Assembly: GCA_029948255.1 (NCBI GenBank)
Contig: JALIZF010001587.1
Location: forward strand, 62,001 to 126,000
From: Telmatactis stephensoni
Taxonomy: Eukaryota; Cnidaria; Anthozoa; Actiniaria; Isophelliidae
DNA length: 64,000 bases
Reading direction: 5' to 3'
Shown: in pieces, positions 55,467 through 64,000 of the stretch
Layout: the number at the start of each line of letters is the position of its first letter
Numbering within the stretch: position 1 is the stretch's first letter
Position numbers and translations under genes: made by a program
Notes under the pieces: generated by a model
Databases searched by the model: none
Seen by the model: the letters and a program-made list of their open reading frames with translations, nothing else
What the model was told of the DNA's origin: nothing

Positions 55467-58400
55467 TTAGTAAGGAATATTGAATGGGTAGTGTGGATGG
55501 CCTTTATCTCGTTCCATTTCTATACCATCAATCTGCAAGAGAATCAATGACTTCAATTAACAATTCTTACTCTAGTTAAAAATTTGTAATTTGGCACTTA
55601 CAGCTTGTAGAGGGGTTGGCAAGATGTCAATAGGGACCTTAAGCAACCACGACGACGATGGCAGGGAAAACGGGACGTCAAAAAGTATTCAAGCTCAATA
55701 TTTACTGCAATTTTTTATTTATTTTTTTATTTATTTTAATTTCAGACCGGAGTTTTGAAATGAAAGAAAATGAAAGAGAGAGTTTCTGGGCGAACGGAAA
55801 ATAAACTGGTTTGCATCCTCAAGTTCCTGTTCTCTACAAGCGTGAAATCTGGACGTTTCACGTTGTAGTTTTGCAGAATACGGTAATAATTTCCTTACAG
55901 CCCTGCTCATTTGCACATGCGTTTATTGTATTTTGTAATTTAAGGCCATTGTCTTATGCCGTCGTCGTCCTCGTTGCCGTCTTCGTTGCTTAAGGTCTCT
56001 AATAAGTGGTTGTTAAGACCTTCAAAAGTACTGTATTTGGTAAGGTGTCAGTAATTGGTTGGTATGGTGTCAGTAAGGGGTTGGTAAGGTACGTGTCATT
56101 AGAGTCGTTTTCGTATGAGTGGGAAACTTACCGTACCGTATCGTAACTGTACCAGTATCATAGTTTCTATAAAAACATTCGAAATTCCTGCTGTAACCGT
56201 ATCGTATCGTAACCGTACAGTGTTCCCACTCATACGAAAACCACTCTAAGTGGTTGGTAAGGTATCAGTAAGTTGTTGGTAAGGTGTCGGTAAGTGGTTG
56301 GTAAATGAATGTGTCAATAAGTGGTTGGTAAGGTGTCAGTAAGTGGTTGGTAACTAAAGGTGTTGGTAAGTGGTTGGTAAGGTGTCAGTAACTGGTTGGT
56401 AAGGTGTCAGTAACTGGTTGGTAAGGTGTCAATATATATATTAAGTGGTTGGTAAGGTGTCAATATATAAGTGAGGTGTCAGTAAGTGGTTGGTGTCGGT
56501 AAGTGGTTGGTAAGGTGTCAGTAAGTGGTTGGTAAGGTGTCAGTAAGTGGTTGGTAAGGTATGTCGGTAAGTGGTTGGTAAGGTGTCAATTAGTGGTCGG
56601 TAAGGTGACGTGGTAGTAAGTGGTTGGTAAGGTGGCAGTAAGTGGTTGGTAAGTTGGCAGTAAGTGGTTAGTAAGGTGGCAGTAAGTGGTTGGTAAGGTG
56701 ACAGTAAGTGGTTGGTAAGGTGACGTGGTAGTAAGTGGTTGGTAAGGTGGCAGTAAGTGGTTGGTAAGGTGTCAGTAAGTGATTGGTAAGGTGTCAGTAA
56801 GTGGTTAGTAAGGTGGCAGTAAGTGGTTGGTAAGGTGACAGTAAGTGGTTGGTAAGGTGTCAGTAAGTGGTTGGTAAGTTGGCAGTAAGGTGTCAGTAAG
56901 GTGACAGTAAGTGGTTGGTAAGGTGACAGTAAGTGGTTGGTAAGGTGTCAGTAAGTGGTTGGTAAGTTGGCAGTAAGGTGTCAGTAAGGTGACAGTAAGT
57001 GGTTGGTAAGGTATCAGTAAGTGGTTGGTAAGTTGGCAGTAAGCGGTTGGTGAGGTGTCGGTAAGTGGTTGGTAAGGTGGCAGTAAGACAGTGGTTGGTA
57101 AGGCGTTAGTAAGTGATTGGTATGGTGTCAGTAAGTGGTTGGTAAGGTGTTAGTAAGTGGTTGGTAAGGTGTCAGTAAGTGGTTGGTATTAGGTGGCAGT
57201 GATCAAGTGGTATTGGTTGGTAAGGTGCCAGTATAAACTAAGTGGTTGGTAAGGTGTTGGTAAGTGGTTGGTAAGGTGTCAGTGTCAGTGTTCCGATTAA
57301 TAATTTTGATCGTATAATATCTTCAAACCACATCAATTATGTACATTTTGAGAAAAATTGTAGCAGATCATTGAAAATACCACCTTTTACAACACTTTAT
57401 AGCTCAGTAACCAATATCGTGACCCCCCTCATTTTTTCCTCAGTTTTTGACTTGCCTAACAATTATCTTTAAATGACAGATTTTAAAATCTAAGGCTCTA
57501 CATGTAGAACTACCTTAAATAAAACAGTAGCATCTGCTTGCCTGAATGGCAGTAGATTTTATGATCTCAACAACTTACCACAGCCTTAACAAGGCAGAAT
57601 CTCCATGATCTATTAAATGATTCAATTGCTGCCATCTCATCATCAGACAACTCAAAATCAAAAACCTAATAAAATCAGATGTCCATTATGAACAAAAATT
57701 AGAAGAGAAGCCCTTATCTTACACTGGGGGTGGGGTGGGGTGGGGTGGGGTGAGGGGGACTCCCCTATATTCGCTATATGGTTAATGCCACTAAATGGGT
57801 ATGTTTTTTTTGCATTTTTACTCTGGAACAGGTTCTATAAAATTGTAATCTCTCTCCGTAACAGGGTATCTATTTTACAAAGTTCGTATAACTACACATA
57901 AATTGTCTTGTAAGGAATAAAATGAATCAGGAAATTACACCTCTAATTACACCTTGCACCTCTTGTATGCTGGGTGGGGAAGAGAGGGGGGGGGGGGGGG
58001 GGTTAGAAACAGATTGAACCATGACCATTTTGGTACCTTTTAGGAGTGAAAAAAGGAAAATATAATCATCAATTTCTGTTCAAAATATATGAATTAAGTT
58101 TCTCTGAATTCTGGAAGAATCTCCAGTATTGAAAGAGCACAGTTTAAGGAGTGGTAACTGACTGCACCATACAATGCCAGCTGGTGTGTCATTGCTGAGT
58201 TGTCTATAAAAACGTTTGAAATTCCTGCCATAGCCATGGAGTACTGCATTGTTTTCCTAGTCATGTAAGAATTACTTTAATTTAATTATTGAATTTTCAA
58301 GGCCGCACTGCAATATGACCTATTATACTGAATTCCAGATAATAAATTATTAAAAAACAAAATGACAAGCCTTCTCGTATTCCTATTCCTTATCAAGCTG

Positions 58401-61400
58401 TATGCCCAAAAGAACATAATTATTTAAATTATACTGTACTATCATTTTTACTAAGGAATCTATACCTCGAAGTTCTCTTTGATTCTAGCTGGAGTAACAC
58501 TCTTAGGAATGACAATAACTCCTCTTTGAACTTGAAACCTGATGCAGACTTGAGCAGTTGTCTTATTATACTTGTTAGCTATGGTCAGGAGCTTGGGATC
58601 ATGCAGCAAGCTTGGGTCATCTGGTTTGGCCCATGGACGATCAGGAGAACCAAGAGGACTGAAAGCAGTTACTACAAAAAACAATCCTGTTAGATTTGTG
58701 TTTCAATCTCAGATATCTGAATATATTAGTCAGATGGATTTCTAGTCTCCTACCTAAAACTTTGTATTTTATGGAGTTTAAGGGTACATGTAGATTATAG
58801 TTCTGTATGACAGTGAAAATGGTATCTAATGGTTATTGAGCATGGCACAGTTATGACAGGAATTTCAAAATTAATGTTTTTTTCACAGAACAGACACGTT
58901 CATATTAGGGTAGCAGTTCATCTCACACTCATAGGAAATCTGCTCTTTCTTTTGCATTGACAGTATATGCTGTTCAACAACCACATTTAAGGCCCACCCA
59001 AGGGACCAACAGACCAACCTAATTTATGTAATCAGTCTAGACAATTATTGATGTTTGCAATTAATTATAGTCACTTTAAAACTGTTGGCAATTAATTCAC
59101 AGAATGACAGCTCTTACTCATAATGTTATATTTCTTGCAAGTGTTCTCTGAGAGGCACTTGAGTTAAGTACGGATGACACTCAACTTGGATGACAGCATG
59201 GTTTGATTTTTGCAATGGCACAAGATGTCATCAACTTGTTTGCTGTTAAAATTGGATAAACCTGAAACAGTGAATGATGTATGATTCAAATACTGTAATC
59301 ATTAATGGAGATGCATGGCAAGCCTCACTCTGAGTCAGCAAAACAAAACACCATCTAATGAAGTCACTACTTTGTTAGAACTGAGAATATAATGAGGCTG
59401 TTGATAAGAACAGCATCTGTTCACCATGTGCATTAAATTATACGTCCAGTAAAAGATGCTAATTAATATTATATACATCCACAGGAGAACATCTTGATAG
59501 CTAGGCCATGGGACACGTACTCTCAACACAAGTAACTTACAGCAAAATTATCATGAGAATGAAACTTTCAAAAGTAAGATAAACAATAAGTAATTTCGAT
59601 TCACCAGCAGATCCTGAACCTATAAATGGAAATGATGGCTACAAACTGCTACTGATCTAACTGCAACATTGTATGTAAGAAAGATCCTATGCAGAAATCA
59701 GAAGCTTGTAAACAAAGTTATAACAATTTGATTCACTAGTAAGATCATGGTATCATACATAATTTTCATATTCTGTGTATGATTTTATTTATTTAGTTAA
59801 GTTTTGTGAAAAGTGCATGTCACTTAACCTCATCTTGCAATCAATAATAATTAATAAAAACAATTATAATAATAATAAATTATTGTTTATAACTGCAACT
59901 AAATAAAGCTACTGAAATGAGCTGACACTTTTTTAATTCATTGGCCTCTGCATGCAGACAGCATTGCACAAATATTATTTAAGCTTAATTTTAAAACAAT
60001 AAAAGTGACACAAACCAGATTGAATAACATACCTATAGACCTGACAAGTCCTCCATCTACCAGTTTCTCCATTGCTTTCCAAGTATCACAAGGATCATGG
60101 TAAGCATATTGCATTCTTCCACTTTCCTCTTTTGGGAATTTCTCATCGCCATCTTTGAAAGCCATAGGCCAGTGTATTAGATAAAGGTCTAGATAGTCTA
60201 GTTGTAAGTCTCTAAGAGTTTCTTTACAAGCATCAAGGACGTCATTGGGGTTATGCTTGGTGTTCCATAGTTTGGAGGTAATGAACAGATCCTTTCTCTC
60301 CACAACCTAAAATGATGTTTTTGATTACAAGACCAAAAATAGATTCGACAACACATTACAAAAATTAAGCAGAGTTACATGTACTGCATGCCTGTATGGG
60401 TGGGTGGGGGGGGGGGTTGAGGGGGGGGGGGGGGTTGAGGGGGGGGGGGGGGTTGAGGGGGGGGGGTTGAGGGGGGGGTTGAGGGGGGGGTTGAGGGGGG
60501 GGTGGGGGGAGGGGGGGGGATTGAAGAAGGTGGGGATGACTGTCAGAAATTAATTCAAAAATGACTATTGCTGGGGTGCATGTGACGTCACGGCAGCCAT
60601 TTTGGTTGACCTTCAACAAAAGATTTCTCATTAGCGTTTATTGTTTGGTCATCCAACATGGCTAACCGCTTCATTGTCTTTGGATTCCCAAAGGTATGGA
60701 TGCACCCCAGCAATTAAAAGGTACCAGAGTCTCATACAGGTGGGCATGGCAACACATGATTTCCCCCCCTAAAAGGTACCAACTAAAAAACAATCATCCG
60801 TGTTTATTTAAACATGATCTATTGTTGCAATCTTTGATATGCATGGCTTCTTTTAGTTTGATAGTGTATTCAGTTCCCTGATCTATTATTTCAAAACACT
60901 TATCAGAACAAGCTTCTTTACATTCTGGTGATTTTGCTAAGTGTTTATATATATGAGAAGACTTATCACCCTTGAGATGTTCCCGGACACGTGTACTAAA
61001 ATGCCTACGACTTTATTGTTGCAATAAATACTGATCAATGCCATCATGTAATGCAATCCTTATCTCTGGTAACTACTGTCAATAATAATTGCTAGTGGAA
61101 AAAATTACCCTAAAAGGTACCTTAAGTTAGTCTCAGATCACTGATTTTGACCCCTAAAAGGTATGATGAGCATCCCTGGGACTGTATGACATAATTATAA
61201 TAAGAAGTATTACTTTTTGGTCTATAATAATCATATTATACCCTGCAATGTTCTTAACACTAACTGCGTGGTATAATTATCTGTCAAAAGAAGGTTTTAA
61301 CATTTAGACTTTGATATGATGTAGCAGCTTGAAATTCATGAAAAGGTATACTCTCATTGTTCATTACTCAGCCAGAACTCAGCCAAAACTCCTGGGATTG

Positions 61401-62089
61401 AATTTAATGCAGAGATTATCCAGAAATAGATTTTTTGAGTTTATAGATCGAAACTAATGATTTTACTCCAATCCTAGCTATGATCTACATGTATTAAATG
61501 TCTTTTGAGGAATGTCTACAGTACACAAAATATACCAACAAAATACCCAGATTTGGTTTGGGGTTATATCGAAGATCATGGGCATAGTACTAAGAAAGAA
61601 TGTTCCCTGCTAGCAGAGTCTCTCTCGTTACGGTCCTGCAATGAAAATTTTCATTGCAGGACCGTAACGAGAGAGACTCTGCTAGCGCTAGCAGGGAAGA
61701 AAGAATGGGACAAGATCTGCAAGAAGAGACAGATTGAAGATATAAGACTTATGATAAATTCCCATTAGGATTGCGTAACGCCATGCCAAAGTTTCTTTAA
61801 TTTAAGCTTATATTCACCCTATTTGCTCATAGAAGCAGAACTCGTGTTGATGATATAATTGTTGATGAAGTGCATTAAGTCCCAGTCATCTACGTACCGT
61901 TCCAATCTTTTCCTTAAAAGCCTGACCAACTTCTTTCTCGTTGTTATAGGCGGCGGCACAATCAATGTGCTTATAACCAACATCTATGGCTACTTCAACA
62001 GCGTTTTTCACCTCTCCGGGTTTACTTTTCCAAGTACCAAGGCCTACAAGAGGCATTTCATAGCCAGTGTTCAGTTTAATAGAAGTCAT
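55467..62089 (-). CDS. Aldo-keto reductase, AKR1 type (gene A), exon 3 frame-broken
   Basis: Exons: 61898-62089, 60033-60306, 59118-59261 (damaged), 58466-58671, 57579-57665 and 55467-55532. The start is [12 protein letters not shown] at 62089. The frame stays open upstream to an ATG at 62164, adding an Arg-rich 25-residue leader ([20 protein letters not shown]) that could be mitochondrial. The catalytic residues ([28 protein letters not shown]) and [13 protein letters not shown] are intact. Exon 3 is 144 nt instead of 141: three single-base insertions relative to genes B and C (near 59222, 59192-59204 and 59139) put a stop in the middle. Skipping exon 3 keeps frame but removes about 47 residues, including the NQVECHPY strand. 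So this is a recent pseudogene, an exon-skipping gene, or has sequence errors. AATAAA follows the stop directly. Confidence 0.8.
55632..56000. mobile_element. TIR element GGGACCTTAAGCAACNACGACG
   Basis: GGGACCTTAAGCAACCACGA at the left is mirrored by GTCTTCGTTGCTTAAGGTCT at the right, with GTCGTCGTCCTCGTTGCC just inside. About 370 bp, no transposase frame, in AKR gene A intron 5. Confidence 0.7.
56036..57285. repeat. 1.25-kb minisatellite, 22-bp unit
   Basis: More than 50 tandem copies of GTAAGTGGTTGGTAAGGTGT plus CA, with variants (GGCAGTAAG, GACAGTAAG) that form higher-order blocks. It fills most of AKR gene A intron 5 and is interrupted near its left edge by the MITE at about 56100-56250. 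Confidence 0.95.
56100..56250. mobile_element. TTTTCGTATGAGTGGGAAC MITE inside the minisatellite
   Basis: GAGTCGTTTTCGTATGAGTG and its mirror CACTCATACGAAAACCACTC bound about 150 bp, with minisatellite units on both sides. Same family as 17318-17482. Confidence 0.75.
60398..60528. repeat. (G)nTTGA simple repeat
   Basis: G-runs of 7-14 separated by TTGA, about eight units, in AKR gene A intron 1. The plus (template) strand is G4-prone and the transcript would be C-rich. Confidence 0.95.
60566..60712. mobile_element. Short MITE, ATTGCTGGGGTGCAT ends
   Basis: Exact 15-bp inverted ends ATTGCTGGGGTGCAT (60566-60580) and ATGCACCCCAGCAAT (60698-60712) enclose 117 bp. Confidence 0.75.
61612..61698. 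mobile_element. Near-perfect 87-bp palindrome, CCCTGCTAGCAGAGTCTC
   Basis: TTCCCTGCTAGCAGAGTCTC, CTCGTTACGGTCCTGCAATG and AAAA fold onto the exact complement, with a duplicated GCTAGC at the right tip. Same terminal motif as 18383-18446. In AKR gene A intron 1. Confidence 0.8.
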
Positions 62090-62432
62090 TGTCCTTGCAA
62101 GGAAAGAGGAAAGTCTGATGAAACGAAAACCCGGTCGAAGAAACTGCCTGACGCTGAGGCACATGATGTCAGGTCAGTCAACAGGTCAGTCAGGTCACGC
62201 ATGATCCTACGAAAAAAAGATCTGATGTCACTCTACGAACTGTAAACAATTACGCCTTAAGTCCAAGTCGCTAATTTTTCACTTTGCTTTTAAGTAAAAA
62301 ATAAGCTAATATTTCTACAGTTTATGGAAATAATATACGCATATCTAATGAAAATTTCACTTTTCACGACAGTTTCCCGACCACTTTACGACAAACGATC
62401 AATTATATCGCGGGCTCAGATGTCATTCCAAC
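62090..62432. promoter_or_regulatory. Compact shared promoter, AKR gene A / RPF1
   Basis: 343 bp separate the two divergent ATGs (less if the AKR leader from 62164 is used). A GGTCAGTCA motif is repeated three times at about 62170-62200. Shared regulation is inferred from spacing only. Confidence 0.5.
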
Positions 62433-64000
62433 ATGGCGGACGAAGGTGAAGCAAAAAATGTCGACTTTTCTCAAATTAAAAACAAAATACGTAGAAGTGA
62501 AGTCTATTGGAAAGAGAAAATCAGGAAAGCCAAAGAAAAAAGAGAAAGACGCAAAAAGAGAAAACGAGAAGAAGAAAACCTTGGCGACGAAGTAACATTT
62601 ATTGATTATAAAGAATTTGCAGAACGCACGTGTAGTAGCAAGTTCGGCAATTTACCTTGATTTTGTTGTGCTTTTGACGCTTATAGGCGCCGCTAAAACA
62701 AGTACCCAGGACTATAGAGAATACGCGAGTTAAAGACGAGACCGTAGTCAATGACGATGACGAAGAGGTGAGAAATATATCGGTCCATCTATAAATACAT
62801 GTACCGTCGTAATATATTAACTTACTAAGCTTGTATAAGCTTACTTATAAACTTAAACTTGATTATTCGATCACAACGTAAGTTAAATATAATGAAGCTT
62901 CTTTATTAAGCTAATTATAAGCTTCGTTATATTTTATAATCAGAGTACAATTATATATGTTATATTATATGACTGTATAATTGTATACATACATGTACTC
63001 TGATTATAAAATATTTTAATCCAATTTGCTTGCCATCCTGCATTTAGATTCTTCAAGATGAAGCAACAGATGAATTAAGCAGTTATTTTAAAAGAGAAGT
63101 AACACCCAAAGTGGTCATTACATCAAGTGACAGACCAAAAAATGTAAGTACATATAGATGAAAAATCTTCATGTACTGTATGCAGCCATTAAACACTTTG
63201 GGGCTGCCCTAGTACAGGTATCCATGGAAACCTATGGGTATTATTCCATTGTTACTTTTACTCTTAAAAAATACCTATGGTAGCAAAGTATCTTGAAACT
63301 GATGTCCCATTCAATTCCAAATTCATTTTGTTGAATGGCTTTTGTAATTTTACACATATGCTGATTGGTTGAATGAATCAGGTTGACTAATCAGAAGTAA
63401 GATAACTTTTGACTTCTGGAACAAGTCCCAATAGACAGAGTTCCCAGGGCTATTTCTGGGAGAAAGAAACACGATGAAGTTTACAAAGAGGACCTGAAGT
63501 AATAATAATTATTATTATACAGTGTAATAATCTACAGCAGATCCACTTAGTGGCTATTCTTCTGCTGGCAATCACACTCACTACCGCTACATCAAATATT
63601 TTGCATACATTGCTCAACTCACATGTTGAACACGGAGAATCCAGAGAAAAAAACCTTGTGGCATGGTAGAGAACAACACATCAAACAAACTCAATTCATA
63701 TATGATCTGATGGCCAAGCCAGGACTCGAACCCGGACCACAGCTGTGAAAGGGCGGTGCTCTCACCACTTGGCAAACCATGCCACCCACAAGTACAGCAG
63801 TCTACCAGGTGAATACATATATGTATATCATTCAGTTAGCTCACAAGTTTGTTTTCTTTTCCAAATGATCCACAAACCAAGGCCACAGTTTTATTTATGG
63901 AAGAACTATGTAAATCCATCCCCAACTCTGAGATTAGACAAAGAAAAGGAAGAGACTTGAAAAAGATAATACCACAGGCTAAAGAAAGAGGATATACTGC
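62433..64000 (+). CDS. RPF1: Ribosome production factor 1 (Brix-domain), 5' part
   Basis: RPF1 is a nucleolar Brix-domain protein needed for 60S subunit (27S pre-rRNA) processing. Four exons are in the window: 62433-62591, 62687-62767, 63048-63143 and 63882 to beyond 64000, all GT-AG and in phase. The Lys/Arg-rich start (IKNKIRR, then KAKEKRERRKKRKREEE) fits a nucleolar signal. Then come PRTIENTRV, EATDELSSYFKRE, VITSSDRP and the Brix opening SIPNSEIRQRKGRDLKKIIPQ, each matching RPF1 of other animals. The ATG at 62433 (context ACATGG) is the first in frame. Intron 3 contains a tRNA-derived SINE. The remainder, including most of the Brix domain, lies past the right edge. Confidence 0.94.
63500..63790 (-). 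mobile_element. tRNA-derived SINE in RPF1 intron 3
   Basis: On the minus strand the element starts GTGGGTGGCATGGTTTGCCA, with A-box-like TGCCAAGTGGTGAG and a good B box GGGTTCGAGTCC (63722-63733). It then has an unrelated body and an ATAATAATAATTATTATTA tail. The tRNA-like head has no clean anticodon arm, so this is a SINE rather than a tRNA gene. Confidence 0.7.

Noticed and set aside
56036..57285. CRISPR-like regular array
   Set aside because: Units are directly tandem with no unique spacers; it is a minisatellite in a eukaryotic intron.
60365..60631. Poly-proline frame
   Set aside because: Translation of the G-run repeat in an AKR intron.

Overview
The window looks like intron-rich, AT-rich genomic DNA from an invertebrate animal, most likely an anthozoan cnidarian (coral or sea anemone). 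The reasons are split genes with short exons and GT-AG introns, animal-specific families (SAS-6, forkhead, SLC35E1, AKR1-type aldo-keto reductases), and introns and spacers packed with small fold-back and MITE-like elements. Nothing is prokaryotic: there are no operons, CRISPR arrays or Shine-Dalgarno sites. Exon boundaries below were placed by reading splice sites, codon phase and remembered family sequence; no alignment program was run.

Layout. (1) 417-4688, minus: the 5' two-thirds of a ZNG1/CBWD zinc-GTPase metallochaperone, running off the left edge. It is head-to-head with (2) 5052-8471, plus: a complete SLC35E1-type transporter of seven coding exons, one of them apparently 5 nt long. 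(3) 8472-12281: intergenic repeats. (4) 12282-13742, minus: an intronless forkhead transcription factor. (5) 13743-17513: more fold-back elements. (6) 17514-27416, minus: a complete 18-coding-exon SASS6 centriole gene, 644 aa. (7) 27326-36967: a recent tandem segmental duplication whose unit runs from SASS6 intron 1 to intron 3 of the neighbouring aldo-keto reductase. It created a second SASS6 first exon and a second set of reductase exons 4-6. (8) 31.3-62.1 kb, minus: a tandem array of three AKR1-type genes (C, B and A, left to right). B and C read as intact; A has three single-base insertions in exon 3. (9) 51190-51505, minus: an unrecognised two-exon 70-aa gene between B and A. (10) 62433-64000, plus: the first four exons of RPF1, head-to-head with AKR gene A and cut by the right edge.

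Most of the rest is mobile or satellite DNA: TTAA-type, hAT-like and palindromic MITEs, a LINE 3' end, a tRNA-derived SINE, a 1.25-kb minisatellite in an AKR intron, a (AGAGC)n array in a SASS6 intron, and G-run repeats. The most striking non-coding signal is a complete type-I hammerhead ribozyme fold at 37754-37818 with a palindromic stem III, as described for Penelope-like and retrozyme elements. The genes do not form a pathway: ZNG1 serves zinc and METAP1, RPF1 serves 60S ribosome assembly, SASS6 serves centriole duplication, and the AKR array serves carbonyl reduction.
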